DNA of 13,706 nt from DATIGJ01 sp035644155 (GTDB taxonomy: Bacteria > Patescibacteriota > Microgenomatia > Levybacterales > UBA12049), in contig DASQPC010000003.1 in the NCBI GenBank assembly GCA_035644155.1, positions 1 to 13,706 of the forward strand. Direction: 5' to 3'. Under the pieces are notes generated by a model, which ran no database searches, was not told where the DNA came from, and was given only the letters and a program-made list of their open reading frames with translations. Of this stretch, positions 5,791 through 12,088 are shown in pieces (within the stretch, counting starts at the first letter, position 1; every line of letters starts with the position of its first letter). The position numbers were made by a program, and so were the translations under genes.

Positions 5791-6404
5791 AGGTTATGCT
5801 GTTGTATTTTGAATACATGGGCATCTTCAGGCTTTGAGGTGCTCGATAATTCAAGTAAATCCGAATTACCAAAGTGAAACATTTTTAATACATCATCCCA
5901 ATTTAAGTTATAGTAAGCAGCATAAATCATTTTACCAATATCCCCATGACATACCAGAAGAATATTTCCATTCTCATGTCTTTTCTCAAGATAAGTAAGA
6001 AGTTTTTTAGCCCTTTGAATCAATTCTGGAAAAGTTTCTGCTCCCTGAGGGTTTAAAAAGTAAGTTATGGTATCTGTTACCAAAATATCAGGAGAACACA
6101 TCTCAATAATTTTTGATTGAGGTTTTCCTGTCATAATTCCAAAATCTCGTTCAATAAGATCTGATAGTATCTCTGGTTCAGGAAGTCCCACGGTTTCTGA
6201 AATGATTTTTGCAGTTTTGAAGGCACGTTGGAGAGGAGAAAAATATATGTGATCAAAAACTATTTCTGTATTTTTAATCATGTCGGCCAGTTCTTCTGCT
6301 TGCTCAATTCCTTTGTTGGTCAAGGGTTCGTTCCTTCTGCCATTTAAGATGCCGTTCTTATTATCTAAATCCTGACCATGACGAACTAAATAAATTGTTT
6401 CCAT
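5787..6404 (-). CDS. Histidine phosphatase (phosphoglycerate-mutase-like)
   Basis: A 205-residue member of the histidine phosphatase superfamily, which forms a phospho-His intermediate. All key residues are present: R8-H9-G10 in LVRHGQ (H9 is phosphorylated), R60 in SPLQRAFKTA, the proton-donor E85 in LIERDFG, and H153 in LVCHGD. The length suits cofactor-dependent mutase-like phosphatases such as CobC/GpmB/SixA relatives, but the substrate cannot be told. It is the last gene of a three-gene minus-strand operon (GNAT, YCII, phosphatase), starting 6 nt after the YCII stop with no clear Shine-Dalgarno, so it is probably translationally coupled. Confidence 0.9.
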   Translation of the reverse strand: METIYLVRHGQDLDNKNGILNGRRNEPLTNKGIEQAEELADMIKNTEIVFDHIYFSPLQRAFKTAKIISETVGLPEPEILSDLIERDFGIMTGKPQSKIIEMCSPDILVTDTITYFLNPQGAETFPELIQRAKKLLTYLEKRHENGNILLVCHGDIGKMIYAAYYNLNWDDVLKMFHFGNSDLLELSSTSKPEDAHVFKIQQHNL

Positions 6405-6410
6405 AGTGAG

Positions 6411-6752
6411 CTATTTACTAATCTTCTCCCTTTCTTCAAAGAATGATTGTGGATGATTAAATTTCCAAGGTTTTTTGACGTTACTTTTATAAACTTCGAC
6501 TGTTTTCCACACTTTACCAGTTACATAGGGTTCACGTTTAAGCCAATCTTGTAGTTCTTTTTCAGAAGGAAAATCCATTACTGCCATTGAACCAATCATG
6601 TTTCCATTATCGTCTAACATAACACAACCATACCATCTTTCACCTGATGCTTCCATTTCATCACCTAATTTAAGATGAGCCTCCCGAGCAGCAATTCTTC
6701 TTTCGTTTGCCTGTTTATCTTTGCCGTCTTTACCGATTACAAGAAATTGCAT
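6411..6752 (-). CDS. YCII-related protein
   Basis: A 113-residue protein of the YCII-related family, a dimeric alpha-beta ferredoxin-like fold. It has the initial strand MQFLVIGKD, a helix with RRIAAREAHLKLGDEM (His26 at the place of the conserved YciI His), the central GCVMLDDNGNMIGSMAVMDF and the conserved DPY-like REPYVTGKVWKTVEV. A charged tail of about 20 residues follows. Bacterial YciI-type proteins may be small hydrolases or sensors; no specific role can be given. It is the second gene of the operon, 22 bp after the GNAT stop. A TATAAA 6 nt before its ATG might also allow independent transcription. Confidence 0.8.
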   Translation of the reverse strand: MQFLVIGKDGKDKQANERRIAAREAHLKLGDEMEASGERWYGCVMLDDNGNMIGSMAVMDFPSEKELQDWLKREPYVTGKVWKTVEVYKSNVKKPWKFNHPQSFFEEREKISK

Positions 6753-6774
6753 ATGTTATTTATAATAAGTGATC

Positions 6775-7299
6775 TTAGACAGTTATCCAATACCGTAGTT
6801 TTGCTAGTTTTCCTTCATCAAGTTCCAAATGATCTTCAAAAATCCCTCCATTTGCTTCAATAATCTTCTTTGAACCAATGTTTGTTTCGTTACAAGTAAC
6901 TAATATTTTATGGATTCCAAGTTTTTTTGCCTTTGACAAGGATAATTCAAGTATCTTTGTCCCGTAACCCATTTTTCTTTTTGAAGGACGGACATCATAG
7001 CCAATATGTCCACCTTCTTTTAGTAAATGCTCTGTTAGGCTATGACGAATAGACACTCGTCCAATAAATTCATTATTATCTATAAGCCAATAGGTTGTTT
7101 GGGGAACATAGCCCTCAGGCAAATTTTTTCCTTGGGATTCAGATAATAGTTTTGAGATATAGGAAGGAAAATTATTTTGTAATTCCTCAACCTTGAGTTC
7201 ATAAATATCTTTTCTATCATCGGAATCCACTGCATGATATTCCTTAACTGCCTGAATGAAGCTGTTTTTATGTTTTATTGAGGGGCATACTAATTCCAT
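6775..7299 (-). CDS. GNAT-family N-acetyltransferase
   Basis: A 174-residue acetyltransferase that moves an acetyl group from acetyl-CoA to an amine. Motif A is clear: GGHIGYDVRPSKRKMGYGTK with the acetyl-CoA pyrophosphate loop RKMGYG (about 108-113). Then ILVTCNETNIGSKKIIEANG matches motif B (CxxxNxxSxxxxEkxG). The N-terminal acidic segment and TTYWLIDNNEFIGRVSIRH fit the COG3981 branch of predicted acetyltransferases. The substrate is unknown; small-molecule or antibiotic modification is possible but not shown. It is the first gene of the GNAT-YCII-phosphatase operon, with a TGATATAAT extended -10 box 6 nt upstream of its ATG. Confidence 0.88.
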   Translation of the reverse strand: MELVCPSIKHKNSFIQAVKEYHAVDSDDRKDIYELKVEELQNNFPSYISKLLSESQGKNLPEGYVPQTTYWLIDNNEFIGRVSIRHSLTEHLLKEGGHIGYDVRPSKRKMGYGTKILELSLSKAKKLGIHKILVTCNETNIGSKKIIEANGGIFEDHLELDEGKLAKLRYWITV

Positions 7300-7305
7300 A
7301 CATGA

Positions 7306-7314
7306 ATTATATCA
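7306..7314 (-). promoter_or_regulatory. Extended -10 promoter of the GNAT operon
   Basis: Minus-strand TGA-TATAAT (TGn plus -10 at 7306-7311), 6 nt before ATG 7299. No good -35 is seen. Probably leaderless. Confidence 0.6.
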
Positions 7315-7321
7315 GCTTAGG

Positions 7322-7520
7322 TTAGAAAGGCATATCTGATGATTCAGTTTGCTTTGATCTTACAGTTTTAGCATAGACAAATATATCCTTTATTGAACTA
7401 TTAAGGAAAGTTTTTCCTAAATCAGAGATGTTTTCTATAAAACCATCTTGATCAGTTTCAATTAGTTTTTGAGGCTATAAACGTAGCTTAACTTGCCGGT
7501 CGAGGTTTTTATCTTATAAC
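7322..7520 (-). pseudogene. 3' remnant of an unidentified gene
   Basis: The 229-bp gap between the esterase and GNAT genes holds a minus-strand protein-like tail. From 7474 it reads PQKLIETDQDGFIENISDLG, then KTFLNSSIKDIFVYAKTVRS and KQTESSDMPF, and stops at TAA (7322-7324). A TAG stands directly upstream. In the neighbouring frame just before it, YKIKTSTGKLSYVYS reads as further coding sequence, so a frameshift near 7475 probably joined them once. There is no start codon. The family is not recognised. It looks like the C-terminal end of a gene whose front was lost when the esterase gene arrived or when the region was deleted. Confidence 0.45.
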
Positions 7521-7528
7521 TCCATTTA

Positions 7529-8851
7529 TTATTCTTTTGAACTTGTATCCCATGTTTGAAGAGGTGTTCCTCCGCGGGGATAGCTTACTTCATTAAGAAC
7601 TGCTAACCAATCAAAGTCAGTAAAACTTTGTGCATTCAAAGGAAAATAAGTAAAATTTTTCTGACTACCTGTTCTGAATGGAAGAGATATCAACTCAGAT
7701 TGAGAGAATTTTTTCCCTTGGTACGTTGGAATAAGTCGTATTGGTCTAGCAATAAGTCGCTCTTCCAGCGTTCCTGCTTCAGGTTTATTGATCCCATTCT
7801 CTTCAGAAACTCCTACAGATGTTCCGATAACTGCATAACTCTTTCCCAGTCTTTCCTTAAGTTGGGATCCGGCAGCCCACCAAACGGCTTTTTCAGAGCC
7901 TTGTAACCATTCAGATGTCCCTTTTTTCAAATGACCATTGTGCGCAAAAACAAAAACTTTGCCTCGATCTTTTTCACGAGATACCATATAGAGAAGGTTA
8001 TCTGCTTGCAGTGCATCACGTATCCCCAACGCTTTGGGATAGGTAGTCTTGTTTGCCATCGCAGCATGAAAATTCAGCAACCCTCTCGCCACTACGCCAT
8101 ATTGCAATGCCTCCGTAAACGCATCTTGATTTGTCTTTTGTACCAACTCCGGACGACAAGACTGTAATTCCGCAATAAGATCTTCTGTTTCGATACGAAG
8201 TGCAGATGCTTCTGATGAAAGGGCAATCGATTGATTCGGGTTCATAATGGCAAACGGATTTCCCCATTTTGCATCATCACCAATAAGTTTATCTATACGT
8301 TCACGACGTTCTTTTATGTCATGACCATCACTAACGGAAAGATAATCAAGAACAAACATGATTACCTGACGCGGGCTTGCTATTCCATTAGTTCCTGTAG
8401 GGATATCTATCCCATAAAATTGAAGTTTCGTTTTGTGATTAGAATCAGCATTATACTCCTTCATCCACTCTACCAATTCACGATTTGATTCTAATTGCCC
8501 GACACCTTGACCAAATCCTTTATCAAGCAGCTCTTTATAGGTTTTCGGGCCACGGCCTAAAATATATTCATTGGTGAGATGTGCTCGTGGGAAGCTGCTC
8601 TCAATAGCTATTGCACTAAAACCATATTTTTCAACTAAACGTTGAAATAATCGATTACGAAGTTTTAAAATTTCTTCTCCGCCATGAAGCGCTTCGCCAA
8701 AACCCAACAATGCTAAAGATTTATCAAAGGATGTGATCATTGTATCTACCGCAGAATTGAAATTATCTTGTGAATCTAAAGAAAATGCTTTTGTATCTTC
8801 TTTAATCCAACGAGCTAGTGTTTTTTGTTCAGTGGAAGAACCTGAGTTCAT
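7529..8851 (-). CDS. Erythromycin-esterase-family protein
   Basis: A full-length 440-residue member of the Ere family, whose characterised members hydrolyse the macrolactone ring of erythromycin. Catalytic-site signatures are present: GFGEALHGG with E53 and H56, IAIESSFPRAH with E84, and VFAHNGHLKKG with H304 and H307. LQFYGIDI (about 143-150) is also typical. The opening GEALHG replaces the GEATHG common in homologues. Many environmental members have no known resistance activity and may act on other esters, so macrolide resistance is only possible. No signal peptide; cytosolic. It has its own leaderless-type promoter (TATACT, 7 nt to ATG), and a gene relic follows it downstream. Confidence 0.88.
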   Translation of the reverse strand: MNSGSSTEQKTLARWIKEDTKAFSLDSQDNFNSAVDTMITSFDKSLALLGFGEALHGGEEILKLRNRLFQRLVEKYGFSAIAIESSFPRAHLTNEYILGRGPKTYKELLDKGFGQGVGQLESNRELVEWMKEYNADSNHKTKLQFYGIDIPTGTNGIASPRQVIMFVLDYLSVSDGHDIKERRERIDKLIGDDAKWGNPFAIMNPNQSIALSSEASALRIETEDLIAELQSCRPELVQKTNQDAFTEALQYGVVARGLLNFHAAMANKTTYPKALGIRDALQADNLLYMVSREKDRGKVFVFAHNGHLKKGTSEWLQGSEKAVWWAAGSQLKERLGKSYAVIGTSVGVSEENGINKPEAGTLEERLIARPIRLIPTYQGKKFSQSELISLPFRTGSQKNFTYFPLNAQSFTDFDWLAVLNEVSYPRGGTPLQTWDTSSKE

Positions 8852-8858
8852 AATAGCT

Positions 8859-8864
8859 AGTATA
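8859..8864 (-). promoter_or_regulatory. -10 box of the esterase gene
   Basis: Minus-strand TATACT, 7 nt upstream of ATG 8851; the -35 region is weak (TTTTCT at 17 bp). Probably leaderless. Confidence 0.55.
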
Positions 8865-8909
8865 CTATAAATTATTTTACTAGAAAAGTATTTCGGTCTG
8901 GAACTAAAC

Positions 8910-8926
8910 TATCATTATAAATGATA
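8910..8926. terminator. Candidate hairpin terminator
   Basis: TATCATT-ATA-AATGATA, a 7-bp perfect stem with a 3-nt loop, lies about 65 bp past the end of the MerR frame and upstream of the esterase promoter. The T-rich tail (TTTCATTTT) is on the plus side, while MerR is transcribed on the minus strand, so its role as the MerR terminator is uncertain. Confidence 0.3.
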
Positions 8927-9050
8927 TTTCATTTTAAAGATAAAACTATACTGAATTGGCAATACGATTATTATTATTCTTTCAATACAATTACTTTTTA
9001 CTAGGATGAGGCGTATTAATTTTTTTAAGGAGAGTGGCTGCAATAGTATC

Positions 9051-9350
9051 TCATTGACGCTGTTTTTTTTCAATTTCTTTTAGTTTTTCTTTTAATACTG
9101 CTCTACCTTTTTTTGTGCTTAACCTACCAGCTACATATTCCTCTGCTAGTGGTTTTAGTTCAGTCAACGTAAAGCCTAACGATTGTGTAATACGAATACC
9201 TTTTATTAATTCCACAATACTTGGATCATAATCTGCATATAACCGAGATCCTGCTCTTTTTTGTGAACAAATGATCAGTCCCTTTTGGGTATAGAGACGT
9301 ACCGTATCTTTACTTACATCACTTAATTTTGCGACTTCACCAATTAACAT
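9051..9350 (-). CDS. MerR-family transcriptional regulator
   Basis: A 99-residue regulator. The N-terminal MerR helix-turn-helix and wing are complete: MLIGEVAKLSDVSKDTVRLY, then TQKGLI and AGSRLYADYDPSIVELIKGI. Then come LGFTLTELKPLAEEY and the start of the dimerisation coiled coil (LKEKLKEIEKKQ). It has no effector-binding domain or Cys cluster, and the coiled coil is short for the family (usually 110-140 residues). After its TGA the same frame continues for 19 residues to TAA at 8991-8993. It is divergent from a truncated SDR gene, and a MerR-type operator with a 19-bp spacer lies between them. It probably controls that promoter and itself. Confidence 0.85.
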   Translation of the reverse strand: MLIGEVAKLSDVSKDTVRLYTQKGLIICSQKRAGSRLYADYDPSIVELIKGIRITQSLGFTLTELKPLAEEYVAGRLSTKKGRAVLKEKLKEIEKKQRQ

Positions 9351-9361
9351 ATTTTAACTAC

Positions 9362-9393
9362 TTGACTATAGACTTAGTCTACAGTTTATAGTC
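9362..9393 (+). promoter_or_regulatory. MerR-type operator/promoter with 19-bp spacer
   Basis: TTGACT (9362-9367) and TATAGT (9387-9392) are separated by 19 bp, the over-long spacing that MerR activators correct by twisting DNA. Within the spacer is the dyad CTATAGAC-TTA-GTCTACAG (7 of 8 paired), and an outer pair GACTATA/TATAGTC spans the two boxes. It drives the plus-strand SDR frame, away from merR. Confidence 0.75.
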
Positions 9394-9422
9394 TTATTAT
9401 AAAAGATAACGAGATATTTTCA

Positions 9423-9551
9423 ATGATGAAAAAAAATAATAAAAAAGTTGTATTAATAACTGGTTGTTCCCATGGAGTTGGTCACGCTGTAGCCTTATCT
9501 TTTGTAAATAGAGGATATATTACCTATGCTACTGGCCGTAACGTAAATGAG
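9423..9551 (+). pseudogene. 5' remnant of a short-chain dehydrogenase/reductase (SDR) gene
   Basis: The frame starts with ATGATG and gives MMKKNNKKVVLITGCSHGVG, the SDR Rossmann strand with TGxxxGxG (T13 to G20). Then HAVALSFVNRGYITYATGRN and VNE follow. That is about 43 of the usual 230-280 residues. The SDR-like sequence ends at the stop codon of the opposing peptidase gene (9552). Beyond this the frame (to 9740) is only antisense of that gene. The catalytic Tyr-x-x-x-Lys and Ser are missing, so it cannot be an enzyme. The 5' end and its MerR operator remain intact. A deletion or recombination has removed the rest. Confidence 0.8.
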
Positions 9552-10589
9552 TTAAAAATTAGAATAATCGTTGGTAGAAGGGACAACTCCTTGATAGGCA
9601 TCTTTAAAATGAATAGTTTCAGCCTGTTTACATGCATCATAAATACTTTCCTGTACGGCATTCGCCGCAGTTTGAGCTACTATATCAACTCCAATTTTGT
9701 ACCAATCACTTTTAGCAATATTTTTACCAATAGGAGATAAATGTAGGTCAATTTCCTCAGTTGAGAAAACAAAGACTGTGTCCCCATCGAGAGAGGTATT
9801 TACCGGATTTATTGCTCTCACCTGACCATGTGTCGCTATCTCTGCTATCCGCCGTAGATCTTCTTGACTAGTTATTCTGGCATTAGTACCAACAATAGAG
9901 ATGGTTGTGTTTGAATTGTTTTCAGTCAAAAATTGAGAAAATCCTTCAAAAGTTCTAAATTTATTTTCTTTCTCATTATCGTGTCTATTTCCAGCAAGAA
10001 TATTCCCATGAATATCAATAATATTTCCAAGAGCATTGACAACAGTAAGCGCGCAAACAATTACACCATTTCCCAGATCTATCCGTGAAGAACCTACACC
10101 TGTTTTCATTGCAAGACATTTACCCTGATCTGTCCAGGAGAATTTACCTACCGAAGTACCTGTCCCTGCTCCTACATTTCCTGTTGTAACTGGATTGTTT
10201 GAAATAGCTTGCATTGCTTCATACCCATATTCAGGATCAAATTCATTTATAGAAAGTCCCAATGACTGGACGCATGCACCTGCTATAGAAGGAATAAGAT
10301 TTTTACCTATTTGATAGCCTGTTTTCTTTTCTCGTAATGCTTTGGCAATAAATGCTGCTGTTTCAAGTCCTGCATGAGCGCCATCAGAAATATAAATTGC
10401 ATGTTTTCGGTAAAAAGATTTTCCCTCATCAAGAGTTTTTGAATCGTAGACTCTTGGAGTACCACCATTAGCCTTATAAGCAACAGGAAAATCTTTAGTA
10501 AAGCTAACAACTGTTACTCCAGTTAGTTTGTCTTTATGGGTTGCATGACCGACTTTGACACCTTTAAGAGCTGTCAGTGTATTATTCAT
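9552..10589 (-). CDS. P1-family (DmpA/BapA-type) self-processing aminopeptidase
   Basis: A 345-residue Ntn-hydrolase-like peptidase of family S58/P1, related to L-aminopeptidase D-Ala-esterase/amidase DmpA and beta-peptidases. These proteins cut themselves into two chains, and the new N-terminal Ser or Thr becomes the nucleophile. The expected site is present: NSNTTISIVGTNARI, with cleavage between N227 and T228. Other family marks are ISDGAHAGLETA (about 67-78), TGNVGAGTGTSVGKF (about 136-150), and KTGVGSSRIDLGNGVIV with ALTVVNALGNI (about 162-190). Length is normal for the family and there is no signal peptide. It may trim unusual N-terminal or D/beta-amino residues. It has a TGTTATAAT extended -10 box 6 nt upstream of ATG. 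Its 3' end abuts the SDR remnant. Confidence 0.9.
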   Translation of the reverse strand: MNNTLTALKGVKVGHATHKDKLTGVTVVSFTKDFPVAYKANGGTPRVYDSKTLDEGKSFYRKHAIYISDGAHAGLETAAFIAKALREKKTGYQIGKNLIPSIAGACVQSLGLSINEFDPEYGYEAMQAISNNPVTTGNVGAGTGTSVGKFSWTDQGKCLAMKTGVGSSRIDLGNGVIVCALTVVNALGNIIDIHGNILAGNRHDNEKENKFRTFEGFSQFLTENNSNTTISIVGTNARITSQEDLRRIAEIATHGQVRAINPVNTSLDGDTVFVFSTEEIDLHLSPIGKNIAKSDWYKIGVDIVAQTAANAVQESIYDACKQAETIHFKDAYQGVVPSTNDYSNF

Positions 10590-10595
10590 AAGATT

Positions 10596-10604
10596 ATTAT
10601 AACA
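10596..10604 (-). promoter_or_regulatory. Extended -10 promoter of the P1 peptidase gene
   Basis: Minus-strand TGT-TATAAT (-10 at 10596-10601), 6 nt before ATG 10589. Probably leaderless. It lies about 65 bp downstream of tRNA-Gln on the same strand. Confidence 0.6.
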
Positions 10605-10666
10605 GGTCCGAATTCAGGAGACTATTATGATAGTTTGATATAGTTATTTGAGGCTGGATGAAAATG

Positions 10667-10737
10667 TTGGGAAGCCTGGATTCGAACCAGAATAAACAGA
10701 TCCAAAGTCTGTTGTCCTACCGTTAGACGACTTCCCA
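10667..10737 (-). tRNA. tRNA-Gln (anticodon UUG)
   Basis: A 71-nt cloverleaf on the minus strand. The acceptor stem TGGGAAG/CTTCCCA is fully paired (7 bp). The D-arm is GTCTAACGGTAGGAC. The anticodon stem ACAGA/TCTGT encloses the loop CTTTGGA with anticodon TTG, which reads Gln codons. The T-arm is TCTGG-TTCGAAT-CCAGG. The discriminator is A, and the bases that follow are CA, so CCA is not encoded and must be added by the nucleotidyltransferase. The start base U1 paired with A72 is usual for tRNA-Gln. Confidence 0.95.
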
Positions 10738-10780
10738 AGGTTATTTATTTACGGTAACTGCTTTCTCGTTTCTCTTTCAG

Positions 10781-10822
10781 AGTCTGTTGTTTCAGCCGCC
10801 GTACCATTGTGTGACTTCTCAA
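10781..10822 (-). pseudogene. Degenerate tRNA-Gln-like 5' fragment
   Basis: Upstream of tRNA-Gln on the same strand lies a partial copy of its 5' half. It matches AGTCTGTTGT (10 of 10, plus-strand reading) and, after a 9-nt insertion, 16 of 23 positions through the acceptor 5' strand (CTTCTCAA against CTTCCCAA). No matching T-arm or 3' acceptor strand can be found, and the D-arm cannot pair. It is therefore a tRNA relic, not a gene. Confidence 0.55.
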
Positions 10823-10899
10823 TACTTATTTTTATAATATAGCTTGAGCAGAGTTAATTTTACTAAAATTGTGCCGAAAAAGCCATAAGCATCGTTTTT

Positions 10900-10908
10900 T
10901 GTTATACT
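10900..10908 (+). promoter_or_regulatory. Extended -10 promoter of the GIY-YIG gene
   Basis: TGT-TATACT, then 6 nt (TTCCTT) to ATG 10915. Probably leaderless. Confidence 0.6.
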
Positions 10909-10914
10909 TTCCTT

Positions 10915-11187
10915 ATGATTTTCTACGTGTACATCCTTGAATGCTCAGATAAAACCTACTACATTGGCTGCACCAATAATCTTTCAAAAAGACTTAAAGA
11001 GCATAACAGTTCCAAAAACGGAGCTCATTATACTAAAATCCGTCGCCCAGTAACATTAAAATATTCAGAAACTTTTTTGACCCTTCTTGAAGCACGAAGT
11101 CGAGAAGCAGCACTCAAAAAATGGTCCCGAACAAAAAAACAATCTCTTTTTTCTCTACCTCGACCAACGACCGAAAATACCAGTTGA
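10915..11187 (+). CDS. GIY-YIG nuclease-domain protein (UvrC N-terminal-like)
   Basis: A 90-residue stand-alone GIY-YIG domain. The motif pair is FYVYILECSDKTYYIGCTNN (YVY...YIG, about 3-18), followed by LSKRLKEHNSSKNGAHYTK with the catalytic-type Arg25 and His29, then RRPVTLKYSETF and the catalytic Glu region EARSREAALKKW. Such small proteins (YhbQ/COG2827) are widespread, sometimes bind or cut branched DNA, and are mostly uncharacterised. The C-terminal 12-14 residues (SLPRPTTENTS) run into the antisense 3' end of the methyltransferase gene, overlapping it by 33 bp, and may be non-conserved tail. The stop is TGA. Confidence 0.88.
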   Translation: MIFYVYILECSDKTYYIGCTNNLSKRLKEHNSSKNGAHYTKIRRPVTLKYSETFLTLLEARSREAALKKWSRTKKQSLFSLPRPTTENTS

Positions 11188-12036
11188 AAGAAGACGCTTT
11201 GCTGACTTTTCCTGTAATGCAAGTTCACCAACTTCAACATCGCCAGATAAATCTGTTGCAAAATCTTTCAAAACATTCTCAAGCATCAATGAAGATGCAG
11301 AAATGGCATAAGCATTAACGATTATAAAAAGAGGAGATGCTGATAACACTTGTTTGCAGACAGCAAGCAACTGAGGAAACGACGATACAAAATCCCATTT
11401 TTCTCCATTAGGTCCATGTCCATAGACTGGTGGATCCATAATAATCCCATCATATCGAACTCCGCGTTTTATTTCCCGTTCTGTAAATTTAATCGCATCA
11501 TCCAAAATCCATCGAATCGGTTTGTTTCCTAGTTTTGATGCCAACTGATTTTCTTTTGCCCAACCAATCGTTGGCCGAGAAGCATCGACATGGGTTACTT
11601 TCGCCCCTGCCTCAGCAGCAACCAATGTCGCGATACCTGTGTAGGCAAATAAATTAAGAATGTTCACTGGACGTTTTGCTGCAATGATTTTTTCTTTCAT
11701 CCATGACCATTGCAAAATCTGCTCAGGAAAGACACCTGTATGTTTAAATGGACTAAGTTGGCAATAAAAAGAAAGGTTTTCATATTTTAAAGGCCATTTC
11801 TTTGGTATATTATTGTGATTTTGCCACCTTTCCTTTTCTCGTCCTGAATCTGCTGAAGGATCTTTTACAAAAGCAGCATCTGCCTTGAGCCATTCACTTT
11901 TTGGCAGTTTTGGCCACCAAATTATTTGAGGATCAGGACGGATAAGAATATATTTCCCAAATCGCTCCAACCTTTGTCCATGACCCGTATCTAAAAGTTC
12001 ATAATCATCCCAACCCGGAGTTGAAAGAATTGTCAT
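11155..12036 (-). CDS. Class I SAM-dependent methyltransferase (RlmI/COG1092-like)
   Basis: A 293-residue methyltransferase. The N-terminal part (about 1-100), with GHGQRLERFGKYILIRPDPQ and LSFYCQLSPFKHTGVFPEQ, resembles the front of rRNA cytosine-C5 methyltransferases of the RlmI/RlmK group. The SAM-binding core is NILNLFAYTGIATLVAAEAG (motif I, about 125-144), then VTHVDAS. Motif IV is IIMDPPVYGHGPNGEKWDF, with DPP-x-Y-G as in rRNA methyltransferases of this group. No PUA domain is present, unlike RlmI, so it is a shorter relative. The target is probably rRNA, by inference. It is divergent from the NUDIX gene across a 52-bp shared promoter region and converges with the GIY-YIG gene. Confidence 0.88.
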   Translation of the reverse strand: MTILSTPGWDDYELLDTGHGQRLERFGKYILIRPDPQIIWWPKLPKSEWLKADAAFVKDPSADSGREKERWQNHNNIPKKWPLKYENLSFYCQLSPFKHTGVFPEQILQWSWMKEKIIAAKRPVNILNLFAYTGIATLVAAEAGAKVTHVDASRPTIGWAKENQLASKLGNKPIRWILDDAIKFTEREIKRGVRYDGIIMDPPVYGHGPNGEKWDFVSSFPQLLAVCKQVLSASPLFIIVNAYAISASSLMLENVLKDFATDLSGDVEVGELALQEKSAKRLLSTGIFGRWSR

Positions 12037-12043
12037 GATAATT

Positions 12044-12052
12044 ATTATAGCA
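12044..12052 (-). promoter_or_regulatory. Extended -10 promoter of the methyltransferase gene
   Basis: Minus-strand TGC-TATAAT (-10 at 12044-12049), 7 nt before ATG 12036. It lies back to back with the NUDIX promoter. Confidence 0.6.
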
Positions 12053-12053
12053 C

Positions 12054-12081
12054 TTGAAGCAATCTAGACTATTGATATACT
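12054..12081 (+). promoter_or_regulatory. Promoter of the NUDIX gene
   Basis: TTGAAG (12054-12059), 16-bp spacer ending in TGA, TATACT (12076-12081), then 7 nt to ATG 12089. Its presence supports 12089 as the true start of the frameshifted gene. Confidence 0.7.
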
Positions 12082-12088
12082 TTGAATT

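Noticed and set aside
9552..9740. Continuation of the SDR frame past 9552
   Set aside because: It is antisense of the well-conserved peptidase C-terminus and has no SDR features.
10738..10914. A second functional tRNA upstream of tRNA-Gln
   Set aside because: Only the 5' half resembles a tRNA; no paired acceptor 3' strand or T-arm is present.
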